A stretch of DNA of 64,000 nt from Sphaerospermopsis torques-reginae ITEP-024. GTDB lineage: Bacteria > Cyanobacteriota > Cyanobacteriia > Cyanobacteriales > Nostocaceae. Below, piece after piece: positions 17,855 to 26,977 of the stretch. The DNA lies in assembly GCF_019598945.1 (NCBI RefSeq), contig NZ_CP080598.1:1860001-1924000 (forward strand), given 5' to 3'. Position 1 is the stretch's first letter. Each line of letters begins with the position of its first letter. The position numbers and the translations under genes are program-made. Below the pieces are notes generated by a model. It was given only the letters and a program-made list of their open reading frames with translations. It ran no database searches and was not told the DNA's origin.

Positions 17855-18628
17855 TTAAGCAAAGCTAGAAAAATCCAAATTGGGTGGAATATCTTGAATA
17901 CGTCCAGGACCAATGGCTTTTAAAGCTTCATTTAACAAGATATCCCCAGTATACAAAGCTTTACCCACAATTACACCTGTGACTCCTTGGGGTTCTAAAG
18001 ATAATAAACTTAACAAATCGGTAACAGAACTAACACCACCAGAAGCGATGACGGGTATAGAAATTGCTGCTGCGAGTTCTCGTAATGCGTCTAAATTCGG
18101 TCCTTGTAATGTACCATCACGGTTGATGTCGGTGTAGATGATAGCTGCTGCACCTAATTCTTGCATTTGGGTAGCGAGTTGGGTAGCTAAAACTTCCGAG
18201 GTTTCTAACCAACCGCGTGTAGCAACTAAACCATTACGGGCATCTATACCAACTATAATCTGTTGGGGAAATTCTTGACAAAGTTCTTGGACTAGCTGGG
18301 GTTGTTCGACTGCCACAGTTCCCAGGATACCCCATTGCACACCGAGATTAAATAATTGTACAACACTAGAGCGATCGCGTAAACCTCCACCAACTTCAAT
18401 GGGTACTGAGACTACATTACAGATGGCTTCAATGGCTGCTAGGTTAACAATTTTACCAGCTTTTGCCCCATCTAAATCAACTAAGTGTAATCTCGTAGCA
18501 CCTTGGTCTACCCACATTTTGGCAGTTTCGGCGGGGTTTTCACTGTATACTTGCGATTGTGCGTAGTCTCCTTTATATAGTCGTACACAACGACCTTCTA
18601 ATAAATCAATTGCTGGTATTACTTGCAT
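17855..18628 (-). CDS. hisA: Phosphoribosylformimino-5-aminoimidazole carboxamide ribotide isomerase
   Basis: 257-aa (beta/alpha)8 barrel enzyme of histidine biosynthesis that converts ProFAR to PRFAR. Catalytic Asp8 in [15 protein letters not shown], the phosphate-binding IEVGGGLRD, the second catalytic Asp in [16 protein letters not shown], and a second phosphate loop VIASGGVSS are all visible. Normal length. ATG 18628. Isolated from other his genes, as is usual in cyanobacteria. Confidence 0.97.
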   Translation of the reverse strand: MQVIPAIDLLEGRCVRLYKGDYAQSQVYSENPAETAKMWVDQGATRLHLVDLDGAKAGKIVNLAAIEAICNVVSVPIEVGGGLRDRSSVVQLFNLGVQWGILGTVAVEQPQLVQELCQEFPQQIIVGIDARNGLVATRGWLETSEVLATQLATQMQELGAAAIIYTDINRDGTLQGPNLDALRELAAAISIPVIASGGVSSVTDLLSLLSLEPQGVTGVIVGKALYTGDILLNEALKAIGPGRIQDIPPNLDFSSFA

Positions 18629-18636
18629 AATTAGTG

Positions 18637-18742
<106 letters not shown>

Positions 18743-18949
18743 TTATTACATTGATCAAAATTCTTTCTGGAATTGGCCTTTAGAGTGATGTATATATTTT
18801 TAGGCTTATGGCTTAATTGTTTAAGTAGTTTAAATTTGTTCTTCTTCAATTAAGCCAAGACTCCTGAAACAGTGAAACAGTGAGTAAACCACTAGCAGAC
18901 AAAATCCTATCATTTGATTTCACAGAGCAAGTAGCTCAGGCAGGAATAT

Positions 18950-19675
18950 ATGGATCATTACTCCTTTTTAACTTCTAATACACAAAACAATCCACTATAC
19001 AAAGGCAATTATCAAAATACTGCGTATACACAAAAAACTGGCGTGAAAACTAGCAGTAAATCTTTACCAGAGGACAGCTACTTAAGGTCTTATGCTTTAA
19101 AGTTAGCTCACCAAGGGGATTACACAGAGGCGATCGCTTTGTTAAACCAATTGATTGATAGTCATCCTGACAATGCAATTGATTATAACAATCGAGGGCT
19201 AATTTATTTTCAAAGTGGTGAATGCCAAAAAGCTCTAAGTGACTACAATACAGCAATGCAGCTAAATCCTAAGTTAGCAAGTGTTTATAATAATAGAGCT
19301 AATTGCTATGCTGCTTGTGGTGAGTTAGTTGCGGCATTAGCTGACTATGATCAGGCTTTAGATTTAAATCCGCGTTATGTTCGTGCTTGGATTAACCGTG
19401 GTATTACTTTGCGTGATTTAGGAGAATATCAGGAAGCAATTGATAATTTTGAGATTGCATTGTTGTTTGGTCAGCTACAAGGTAATATTTGGGCTGAAAG
19501 TGGTAGAACTTATCATCTCTGGGGTGACTGGAATTGTGCGATCGCTGATTATTACCGCGCCCTTACATATATCAACTCTTTAGACACCAATGAAAATGTT
19601 TGTGATTATCGGTTGCGGTTACAACTAGAAAATTGGTTAGATGAATTGCTATTTCCCCAAAAAAATGATTGGTAA
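18950..19675 (+). CDS. TPR-repeat protein
   Basis: 241-aa soluble protein. About four tetratricopeptide repeats span residues 48-215: GDYTEAIALLNQLIDSHPDN, a Q-K-A-L-S-D-Y-type second repeat, LVAALADYDQALDLNP, then LGEYQEAIDNFEIAL and DWNCAIADYYRALTY. TPRs form a protein-binding superhelix; the partner is unknown. The N-terminal 45 residues are polar and probably disordered. ATG 18950 with AGGAA 4 nt upstream. No co-oriented neighbour close enough for an operon. Confidence 0.85.
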   Translation: MDHYSFLTSNTQNNPLYKGNYQNTAYTQKTGVKTSSKSLPEDSYLRSYALKLAHQGDYTEAIALLNQLIDSHPDNAIDYNNRGLIYFQSGECQKALSDYNTAMQLNPKLASVYNNRANCYAACGELVAALADYDQALDLNPRYVRAWINRGITLRDLGEYQEAIDNFEIALLFGQLQGNIWAESGRTYHLWGDWNCAIADYYRALTYINSLDTNENVCDYRLRLQLENWLDELLFPQKNDW

Positions 19676-19890
19676 TATTTTCAGAGTATAGCAGTCAGCA
19701 ATCAGCTTTTTACAACTCTTGTCTGACAAAAATTACAAAATTTAAGATTTTCTTAATTACCCTAGCGAATGCTATAAATTCAAAACTCAAAAATCAAAAC
19801 TCAAAACTCAAAAAATTGATTTTTCAAATTTGAATTGGTGGTAGTGAATTGGTGGTAGCGCCCCTGCATCTTTGATTTGCTAATAGATGA

Positions 19891-19996
19891 TACAGCAGAT
19901 TCCTTTGTTATGAGGTACAGTCTAATCTTCTTGTTTTTTGAATTTTACCTTCTGTCTTAAAATCAAGTGTACCTCATTACACCGGGAAGTGCTGTA
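19891..19996. mobile_element. 106-bp TA-ended MITE
   Basis: The element begins TACAGCAGATTCC and ends with the inverse of TACAGCACTTCCC. Inner arms ATGAGGTACA and TGTACCTCAT (about 19910-19979) are also inverted, so the terminal inverted repeats are about 30 bp, imperfect. A second member lies at 53260-53366. TA at both ends is consistent with IS630/Tc1-type mobilisation in trans. No coding capacity. It occupies the middle of the gap between the TPR gene and the gene at 20104; (CAAAACT)-type short repeats at about 19782-19815 share the gap. Confidence 0.75.
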
Positions 19997-20103
19997 ACTA
20001 TAAAAGTTTTCACGAATTAGCTATTGACTATTAGCTTCTGTTATTAATACAAATTAATTTCCTGTTTATACACCGATAAAATTACAAATCATCTGAATTT
20101 GTC

Positions 20104-20517
20104 TCAGGGTGTGGAATTAGATTGTTCAGCACCTTTAGTATCTGGATTAATTAGCACTATGGGACGTTTATTGGGATCAAATCTATATGATTGTTCTTGC
20201 CTGATACTATTAGCTTGGCTGGGATCAAAATTGCGGCTAAATTCCGTCCTCAAATCATCAACACGTCCTTGCATCAACTTGACTTCTGTACTGATCTCTC
20301 GCAACTTATCTTGCTGTAACCAGTGATAAGGCACAAGCTGAGATAGAGCAGATACCGCTGCTGTGATCATGACCAAGTTAACGGTGATCTTAGCAGAAGT
20401 TTCTAGTGCCATGATTTGATAAGAACGTTGGCGAAGATGTTTTTTTGGTCTAGGAGCAGTTTTGGCGGGGTTAACGGGTGGTTGTAGCGGTGGTCTGGAT
20501 GGTTGAAAGGCGTTCAT
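20104..20517 (-). CDS. Conserved hypothetical, single-pass membrane protein
   Basis: 137-aa protein. The N-terminal 33 residues are Pro- and basic-rich (SRPPLQPPVNPAKTAPRPKK), followed by a hydrophobic segment at about 42-62 (SAKITVNLVMITAAVSALSQL). A coiled-coil-like stretch (LREISTEVKLMQGRVDDLRTEF, about 70-95) precedes a polar tail. Likely orientation is N-terminus in the cytoplasm by the positive-inside rule. It resembles short membrane proteins conserved in cyanobacteria, but I do not recognise a named family. It lies downstream of psaM, which has its own terminator. Confidence 0.7.
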   Translation of the reverse strand: MNAFQPSRPPLQPPVNPAKTAPRPKKHLRQRSYQIMALETSAKITVNLVMITAAVSALSQLVPYHWLQQDKLREISTEVKLMQGRVDDLRTEFSRNFDPSQANSIRQEQSYRFDPNKRPIVLINPDTKGAEQSNSTP

Positions 20518-20650
20518 AACAATAAAAAGAGTCAGGCTGATTGAAGGGAAGCGCCGTTAAAAGTAAAATGGCGCTAGTTGCGACTTAATTTAGCTGCCAT
20601 ATTACTTCATTTCTGGCAATTTTCTACAAGTATTAGGTCATAAAAAAAAA

Positions 20651-20669
20651 TACCTGGCATACGCAGGTA
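20651..20669 (-). terminator. Rho-independent terminator of psaM
   Basis: On the minus strand TACCTG-7 nt-CAGGTA is followed by nine T residues (A run at 20642-20650 on plus). The plus-strand side also has a T6 run at 20672-20677, so it can act in both directions. It lies about 100 nt after the psaM stop codon. Confidence 0.8.
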
Positions 20670-20770
20670 CATTTTTTCAAGATACTTTTGGCTAAAAGTA
20701 CCAAGATCCTGAAGATTTTACCTTGTATGGCCAGGTTGATTTAGTCTTCTGTGCGTGTCACATCTGGGAG

Positions 20771-20866
20771 TTACTTGTAAAGTTCAGTCGCCAAACGCCA
20801 AGCGAGAATGCCTGGAATTAAAGCCACAGCTAGAGCGATGTACACTTGAGTATCTGAGATAGTCAT
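20771..20866 (-). CDS. psaM: Photosystem I reaction centre subunit XII
   Basis: 31-aa single-helix thylakoid protein, a peripheral subunit at the trimer-facing side of photosystem I. The translation starts MTISDTQVYIALAVALIPG and ends LAWRLATELYK, nearly the canonical PsaM sequence of nostocaleans. ATG at 20864-20866 with AGGAG about 10 nt upstream; stop TAA 20771-20773. Often missed in annotation because of its size. A terminator at 20651 indicates a monocistronic transcript. Confidence 0.96.
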   Translation of the reverse strand: MTISDTQVYIALAVALIPGILAWRLATELYK

Positions 20867-20974
20867 GGTGGAAACTCTCCTAAAAGTTCAATGAGATGAT
20901 TAACATTTCTTTTACTACTTTTCCCTGTTTTGCCAAAATTGGGGAATATCTTGTTACAAGATGCAACAAAAACA

Positions 20975-21120
20975 TGATTGATTGGTGATTGGTGATTGGT
21001 GATTGGTGATTGGTGATTGGGAAAAATACAAATAACTTCCCCCTGCTCCCTGCTAGAAAGCTCCCCTGCTTCTTCCCCAGTCACCAGTCACCAGTCCCTA
21101 TTCCCTATTCCCTATTCCCC
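20975..21120. repeat. STRR cluster upstream of the ribulose kinase gene
   Basis: (GATTGGT)n at 20975-21021 is followed, after a Cys/Pro-coding-like C-rich stretch, by TCACCAG units and CCCTATT units up to 21120. The arrays run to within 4 nt of the kinase ATG at 21124, so its ribosome binding site must lie in repeat-derived sequence. The reading frame is open through these repeats back to 21010, which can mislead start prediction. Confidence 0.85.
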
Positions 21121-21123
21121 GTT

Positions 21124-22386
21124 ATGACTTTCTACTTGGGTATTGATTTTGGTACATCTGGCGCACGAGCGATAGTGATTGATGAAGAAGCTAGGATTGT
21201 CTCTCAGATGCGTTATCCTTGGGCAAATGTGACAAATTGGGTAAATTGCTGGAAAGACGCTTTATGGGGTCTTATAGAGGGAATTTCCCAGGAATGGCGG
21301 CGGGAAGTTGGGGCGATCGCTATTAACGGTACTTCTTCTACAATCTTGCTGACTGATGCTGCTGGCCAGCCTGTAGATGCTCCCTTATTGTACAACGATC
21401 CACGGGGATCAATGATGCTCAAGGATTTGAGTAGTATTGCTCCACCTAACCACACGGTATTGAGTGCTACTTCTAGCCTGGCAAAATTGCTGTGGATGCA
21501 ACAATTACCTACTTTTGGTCAAGCTAGATATTTACTACATCAAGCTGATTGGTTGGCATTTCTCTTGCATGGAAAATTAGGTATTAGCGATTATCACAAC
21601 GCTTTAAAATTGGGTTATGACGTGGAAAAGTTGCAATATCCAGAATGGTTAGAAAAACTGGAAATTCCTGTGTTTTTACCCCAAGTTTTAGCACCTGGTA
21701 CTCCCATTAGTGAAATAAGTCCTGAAATTGCTGCTAAATTTGGTTTTAGCCGTGATTGCTTGGTGTGTGCAGGAACAACAGATAGTATTGCGGCTTTTTT
21801 AGCAAGTGGAGCAAAATTACCAGGGGAAGCAGTAACTTCTTTGGGTTCAACCTTGGTGTTGAAACTTTTGAGTCGTACCCGTGTAGAAGATGCACGATAT
21901 GGAATTTACAGCCACCGCTTAGGTGATTTATGGTTAACAGGAGGAGCTTCTAATACTGGAGGCGCTGTATTAAAAAAATTTTTCACGGATGCGGAGTTAG
22001 TTAGCTTGAGTCAAGAAATTGATGTATCAAAAGTGAGTGAGTTAGATTATTATCCCTTGTTGAAAGAAGGCGATCGCTTTCCCATTAATGATCCCCATCT
22101 ACCCCCAAGACTAGAACCCAGACCAGATGATCCCAAAGAATTTTTACATGGTTTGTTAGAAAGTATGGCGCGAATAGAAGCACAAGGATATGAATTATTG
22201 CAACAACTGGGAGCAGATAAATTAAGCTATGTTTATACGGCTGGTGGTGGGGCGGCTAATTCTACTTGGACGACTATTAGATCAAGATATTTAGAAGTAC
22301 CTGTAGTTGCATCTAATAAAACCGAAGCTGCTTATGGAACTGCGCTTTTGGCGATGCAGGGATCAAGAATAATTTGTAATTCGTAA
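21124..22386 (+). CDS. FGGY-family sugar kinase, probable D-ribulose kinase
   Basis: 420-aa ATP-dependent sugar kinase. The N-terminal phosphate 1 motif LGIDFGTSGARAIVIDEE, the INGTSSTILLTD segment and LLYNDPRG are characteristic of the cyanobacterial/plant clade that includes Synechococcus SePSK and plant XK-1, shown to act on D-ribulose. The C-terminal ATP-binding TAGGGAANSTW is intact. Preferred start is ATG 21124 (MTFYLGID); the upstream extension to 21010 is STRR sequence. Product would be ribulose 5-phosphate, which feeds the Calvin cycle. Substrate is inferred from clade resemblance. Confidence 0.85.
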   Translation: MTFYLGIDFGTSGARAIVIDEEARIVSQMRYPWANVTNWVNCWKDALWGLIEGISQEWRREVGAIAINGTSSTILLTDAAGQPVDAPLLYNDPRGSMMLKDLSSIAPPNHTVLSATSSLAKLLWMQQLPTFGQARYLLHQADWLAFLLHGKLGISDYHNALKLGYDVEKLQYPEWLEKLEIPVFLPQVLAPGTPISEISPEIAAKFGFSRDCLVCAGTTDSIAAFLASGAKLPGEAVTSLGSTLVLKLLSRTRVEDARYGIYSHRLGDLWLTGGASNTGGAVLKKFFTDAELVSLSQEIDVSKVSELDYYPLLKEGDRFPINDPHLPPRLEPRPDDPKEFLHGLLESMARIEAQGYELLQQLGADKLSYVYTAGGGAANSTWTTIRSRYLEVPVVASNKTEAAYGTALLAMQGSRIICNS

Positions 22387-22632
22387 AACGGGGAATAGGG
22401 AACAGGGAACAAAAGGCAAAAGTTATAGTTGTTTAACTTAAAAATGAGACAAAAAGTGATAAGTTCTGTAGATAATGATTTTAGGATAACCAAGACAGTC
22501 CAATTGTTTGGAAGATTAAATCCCCGTGGTTATTGTTTAGCTTAATGTCTCAATCTAAAGTTAAATGACTATAGTATTTTTATCCTGTTTCCCCTACCTC
22601 CCCTGCTTCTTCTGTCGCCTGTCACCTGTTAT

Positions 22633-22860
22633 ATGCAAAAAAAAGTAAAAGTTAAACCAAATTCTAAACAACAGAAAATTACAGAACAGGAAGATGGTAG
22701 TTTAATTGTAAATTTAAAATCACCACCAATTGATGGTAAAGCTAACGAAGAGTTAATTAACTTATTAGCAGAAAAATTTAATTTACCCAAGTCTCATATC
22801 AGAATTAAATCTGGTTTAACATCTCGGCAAAAATTGATAGAAATTGATGATATTGGGTAA
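22633..22860 (+). CDS. DUF167 (YggU) family protein
   Basis: 75-aa single-domain protein of the DUF167/YggU family: [35 protein letters not shown], and the C-terminal [14 protein letters not shown] are the family signatures. Structure known from homologues; function unknown. ATG 22633. The 246-bp gap before it (22387-22632) shows only GGGAACAGGGAA-type and CCCCTGC-type repeats. Confidence 0.9.
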   Translation: MQKKVKVKPNSKQQKITEQEDGSLIVNLKSPPIDGKANEELINLLAEKFNLPKSHIRIKSGLTSRQKLIEIDDIG

Positions 22861-22892
22861 TTGGTGATTGGTGACTGGTGACTGGGATAAAA

Positions 22893-22969
22893 ATTTTAGA
22901 TTTTAGATTTTAGATTTTAGATTGGGGATAACAAAAACAATCCAAAATCCAAAATCCAAAATCCAAAAT
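22893..22969. repeat. Composite heptamer element, copy 1
   Basis: Left arm (TTTTAGA)4, then a 19-nt core TTGGGGATAACAAAAACAA (22922-22940), then right arm (TCCAAAA)4. Two more copies with cores of identical length lie at 38967-39038 and 39518-39588. In a minus-strand transcript the arms can pair over their whole length, with one G-U wobble per heptamer. Located between convergent genes (22860 and 22994). Confidence 0.85.
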
Positions 22970-22993
22970 AAATAACTGCTGACTCCTGACTGC

Positions 22994-24520
22994 TTACATT
23001 TTCACTTTTTGTTGACAACTAACTTCTAAAGGCAGGAAAATGGTTAAAACTTCCCCATATTGGGGATTTTGACGTACAATCAACTTACCACCAATAGCTT
23101 GAAATAGATGTTTAGTTGCAGCAATATTTAAACTAATAGTTCCTGTTTCCGGTTGGAATACTAATAATTGACCTAAAGATTTACGAATTGGTAGTGTTAT
23201 TGTTCTGGTTGTATCTTGACAATCTAATTGAGGTGATAATTGTAATTTGAGTTGATCACCTGCGGGAATAACTTGAACTTGAATAGAACTACCGGGGGGT
23301 AAACTGCGGGTGAAATTTTCCATTAAACCTGTGAGTACCCGATCTAGCATAGCAGGATTACTAACCACAGTTGGTAATTGCTGAGGTAAAGCCACATCTA
23401 AAGTTAAATTCCGTCGAGTTGCTGCTTGTTGCCAACGGGGGATACTTTGCTGTAAAACTTGATCCAAAGACATTGGCGTTAATTGGGTATTGCCAGATTT
23501 GGCTGTTGTACAAGTTTCTAACTCTGCGGCTTTAAATAACAACTCCATCCGATCAATTTGCTCAGTACATTCGTGATCAATAACTTGCAAACGATTAATT
23601 ACAGTAGTTGGTAAATCTTGCCGCTTGAGTAGCAACCGAGTCATAGTACGAATAGTTGCCAGCGGAGTGCGAACTTCATGAGCAAAAGCCTGTAGTAATT
23701 CCACATCAGAACGGGAAGATGGTTTTGCTGATGGGGAAACATGATTTTGGGTAGGTGGAGAGATGGGAATAGTATGTGTTGGTTTATCCGTTTCTGGTTC
23801 TGCTAATTCCTGAAGCAAAAACTGGCTAAATTGAATTATAGTTTGATAGTTTGGTGCAGTTGCAGGATATTTTTGGACCAAAGCATCCAACTCGGCAAAT
23901 AATTCGGGATTAGTTAAAACTACCCTCGCTCCTAAAACTTGCCAAGCTTGCTGTACTATTTCTGGTGCAAAAGAAAATAAAAATTCTTTGTTCCCGCTGC
24001 TGTTTGCTGATAATACCAAAACCAATCTAAAATTTTCGGTGAACACCAAGCAAAACTGCTCTGTTCCTAGAGGATCGGCAGGTAATAAAGGTAAAATTGA
24101 TTCTTCTGGACAGATATGATTATATTTGTAAGCATAGTCTGTAATTTGCTGCGGATCTTCCCAAGGAGACATGGCCTCATTTTCTCGATTTTGGGCGATC
24201 GCACCGGAAACGTGAAACGGCATCAAAGCCAAAGGGTTAAAGGGTTGGGCAGTAAAAGTAACCGTTTTTAAACTTTTAGTTAATTTTGGCTGACTAAATA
24301 AGGGTGCTGGTGCTGTTAAAACTAAACCTTGAGTTAAACCTTGGGTTAAACCTTGAGTGATGTCAGATGTCGTGGTTGCCAAGGTATTGAGGAGGAGATG
24401 TTCTGTAGCTGCTAAACTGATGCGCCATTGTTGCTCTGCTTTAGCAGATGAACACTCAGCCGTATTTGATCGGCTTTCGGCTAAAACTTCTCTCAAACTT
24501 GGCAAAATCCATTCGTACAC
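22994..24520 (-). CDS. Sensor histidine kinase with degenerate ATPase domain
   Basis: 508-aa protein with no transmembrane segment. The N-terminal region (1-260) is a sensory domain I do not recognise. HisKA has His281 in FAHEVRTPLATIRTMTRLL. The C-terminal HATPase-like region has a weak N box (LMENFTRSLPPG) and no clear G1 DxGxG or G2 GxGxG loop, so kinase activity is uncertain; a phosphatase or regulatory role is possible. A QGLT triplicate (about residues 59-69) comes from a 12-bp repeat at 24322-24358. Start is GTG 24520 with GAGAGGTG 7 nt upstream. No response regulator adjacent. Confidence 0.85.
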   Translation of the reverse strand: MYEWILPSLREVLAESRSNTAECSSAKAEQQWRISLAATEHLLLNTLATTTSDITQGLTQGLTQGLVLTAPAPLFSQPKLTKSLKTVTFTAQPFNPLALMPFHVSGAIAQNRENEAMSPWEDPQQITDYAYKYNHICPEESILPLLPADPLGTEQFCLVFTENFRLVLVLSANSSGNKEFLFSFAPEIVQQAWQVLGARVVLTNPELFAELDALVQKYPATAPNYQTIIQFSQFLLQELAEPETDKPTHTIPISPPTQNHVSPSAKPSSRSDVELLQAFAHEVRTPLATIRTMTRLLLKRQDLPTTVINRLQVIDHECTEQIDRMELLFKAAELETCTTAKSGNTQLTPMSLDQVLQQSIPRWQQAATRRNLTLDVALPQQLPTVVSNPAMLDRVLTGLMENFTRSLPPGSSIQVQVIPAGDQLKLQLSPQLDCQDTTRTITLPIRKSLGQLLVFQPETGTISLNIAATKHLFQAIGGKLIVRQNPQYGEVLTIFLPLEVSCQQKVKM

Positions 24521-24817
24521 AGGTTTTCACCTCTCGATTAACGAGTATCTAATTGATGAGCATTTCACAGCAGCTAAAGTAGATACTGGACTATATACTT
24601 ATGAGGTTATAGTCTTTTCTGCATTAGTGATAGTAGTAGAACCGAACAATTGAGTAGGAATTTCCCTGGCGATTATGGCTATGTTGACTAGAATCCAGCT
24701 TGGATAAAACATTACGAGGATATGATTACAACTTTCCTTGTTTGTTGACTTATCTAGCGGCATTCGCAACATATTGTTACAATATTTAACAGCGTTCATC
24801 TTACTGGTGGCTTTTTG
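24521..24817. other. Divergent promoter region, nothing else recognised
   Basis: Separates the kinase gene (-) and the ABC1 kinase gene (+). No repeat array, hairpin or small gene was recognised, which is unusual for this repeat-rich window. Confidence 0.4.
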
Positions 24818-26812
24818 ATGATGGTTAAGAGTCTTCCCCCTAGTTCTCGTTCTACCGTGGAGGACAGTCGCGGAAGCGAATTGTCCTTAATTGAAGTAAT
24901 ACCAGAAAATAGTACAGAAGTCTTGGTGATTAATTCACCAAAATTCTCAGCAAAGCATAAGCAGACAGTATTAGCTGAAGCTGAACCTGAGACACTGCGT
25001 TATGATCCTGAAGAGATTCAAGCACATTACCAAAACCAACCTTTACAGGTTCTGCGGCGAATTTTAACAGTTTTACGACCTACGTTGTCATATCTTTTCG
25101 GGATTTGGTGGGATAAGCAACGGGGAATTGTGGTTAAAAATGATCGTCGTCGGGCAGTTCAACTGCGAGAATTATTAACAAAATTAGGTCCTGCTTATAT
25201 TAAAATTGGACAGGCTTTGTCTACCAGACCGGATTTAGTTCCTCCTATATATTTGGAAGAATTAACTAAATTACAAGATCAATTACCACCGTTTCCTAAT
25301 GAAATAGCTTACCAGTTTATTGAGGAAGAATTAGGAAATATTCCAGAGGAGATTTACTCGGAACTTTCAGCAGAACCAATTGCTGCTGCGTCTTTGGGAC
25401 AAGTTTATAAAGGTAAACTCAAAACTGGGGAAGAGGTAGCAATTAAAGTCCAGCGGCCAGATTTGCGAGAAAGAATTACCATTGATTTGTATATTTTACG
25501 CAAGTTAGCTGGATGGGTGCAAAAAAATGTAAAACGGGTTAGAAGTGATTTAGTTGGGATTTTGGATGAATTGGGCGATCGCATTTTTGAAGAAATGGAC
25601 TATATCCATGAAGGTGAAAATGCTGAACGCTTTTTTGAATTATATGGACATATCCCAGATATTTATGTACCAAAAATTTACTGGGAATACACCAACCGTC
25701 GCGTTTTAACGATGGAATGGATTAATGGTATTAAATTAACTCAAACGAAGGAAATTAAAGAACTAGGAATAGATGCACGTTATTTAATTGAAGTAGGTGT
25801 GCAGTGTTCCCTGCGTCAATTATTAGAACATGGATTTTTCCACGCTGATCCCCATCCTGGTAATTTGTTAGCTACCTTTGATGGTAAATTAGCTTATCTC
25901 GACTTTGGCATGATGAGCGAAATTAAACCGCCCCAACGTTATGGTTTAATTGAAGCTATTGTTCACGTTGTTAACCGTGATTTTGATTTATTAGCACAAG
26001 ATTACGTAAAATTAGAATTTCTTTCCCCAGAAACAGATTTAACACCGATTGTTCCAGCTTTTGCTAAAGTTTTTGCTAATGCCCAAGGTGCGAGTGTCGC
26101 AGAACTAAACATTAAAAGCATTACTGATGATTTATCAGCATTAATGTATGAGTATCCTTTCCGTGTACCTCCCTATTACGCTTTAATTATTCGTTCTTTG
26201 GTGACATTGGAAGGGATTGCAATTTATATAGATCCGAATTTCAAAGTTCTCAGTGAAGCTTATCCTTATGTTTCTAAAAGATTGTTAACAGATCCATCTG
26301 ATGAATTAAGAACTTCATTGAAAGATTTACTATTTAAAGATGGTAAATTCCGGTGGAATCGTTTGGAAAACTTGTTAAAAAATGCCCGTAACAATCAAGA
26401 TTATGACTTTAACTTAGTCATGAATCAGAGTGTAGAATTTCTCTCTTCTGAACGCGGTGCATTTATTCGTGATAGGTTAGTAGATGAGTTTGTCAATGGA
26501 ATAGACGCATTAAGTAAAAACGTTTTACATAATTTTACTTTTTTACTTCGAGAAAGGGTAGGTTTAACAGCAGTTAATGAAATACCTGGTGCGACAGTTG
26601 AACAACAACAAACTTTAGAACATATTAAACGAATTTTAGGGATTCTCCGAGAAACGAGAGGTTTTGATCCTGCTAAACTTGCTCCCCAAGTAGCGCAGGT
26701 TTTGGTTAATCCAAGAGTACATTATTTAGGACAACAAATTGCTAATCGTTTTACCCAAAAAGCTGTCGCTAGGTTAATTCGACAATTATTAGCAGATGAA
26801 GCAATTGGGTGA
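24818..26812 (+). CDS. ABC1/UbiB (AarF/ADCK) family atypical kinase
   Basis: 664-aa protein of the ABC1K family, linked to prenylquinone (plastoquinone, tocopherol) metabolism in photosynthetic organisms. Visible are the KxGQ motif (AYIKIGQALSTRPDLVPPIY, about 128-147), the Ala-rich loop ASLGQVYKG, VAIKVQRP with the catalytic Lys, the FFHADPHPGN catalytic loop (about 343-352) and LDFGMM for metal binding. A hydrophobic/helical C-terminal region follows. TTG 24815 begins the frame; ATG 24818 is preferred, with GGTGG 8 nt upstream. Normal length for cyanobacterial members. Confidence 0.93.
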   Translation: MMVKSLPPSSRSTVEDSRGSELSLIEVIPENSTEVLVINSPKFSAKHKQTVLAEAEPETLRYDPEEIQAHYQNQPLQVLRRILTVLRPTLSYLFGIWWDKQRGIVVKNDRRRAVQLRELLTKLGPAYIKIGQALSTRPDLVPPIYLEELTKLQDQLPPFPNEIAYQFIEEELGNIPEEIYSELSAEPIAAASLGQVYKGKLKTGEEVAIKVQRPDLRERITIDLYILRKLAGWVQKNVKRVRSDLVGILDELGDRIFEEMDYIHEGENAERFFELYGHIPDIYVPKIYWEYTNRRVLTMEWINGIKLTQTKEIKELGIDARYLIEVGVQCSLRQLLEHGFFHADPHPGNLLATFDGKLAYLDFGMMSEIKPPQRYGLIEAIVHVVNRDFDLLAQDYVKLEFLSPETDLTPIVPAFAKVFANAQGASVAELNIKSITDDLSALMYEYPFRVPPYYALIIRSLVTLEGIAIYIDPNFKVLSEAYPYVSKRLLTDPSDELRTSLKDLLFKDGKFRWNRLENLLKNARNNQDYDFNLVMNQSVEFLSSERGAFIRDRLVDEFVNGIDALSKNVLHNFTFLLRERVGLTAVNEIPGATVEQQQTLEHIKRILGILRETRGFDPAKLAPQVAQVLVNPRVHYLGQQIANRFTQKAVARLIRQLLADEAIG

Positions 26813-26976
26813 TTGGTGATTGGTGATTGGTGATTGGTGATTGGTGATTGGGAATCATATAATTAATTACCCATTACCCGTTACCCATTACCCATTACCT
26901 ATTAGTAATTCAAAATTGAGGAACAGGGAACAGGAAAAAATAATTACTGTCACCTGTCACCTGTCACCTGTCACCT
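26811..26976. repeat. STRR cluster between convergent ABC1 kinase and valS
   Basis: (GATTGGT)5 starting inside the kinase stop region, then ATTACCC units (26862-26902) and TGTCACC units (26946-26975). The last kinase codons (GCA ATT GGG TGA) and the valS 3' end abut these arrays. Confidence 0.9.
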
Positions 26977-26977
26977 A

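Noticed and set aside
21010-21123. N-terminal extension of the ribulose kinase
   Set aside because: The 38 extra codons are STRR sequence; the family motif begins at MTFYLGIDFGTS.
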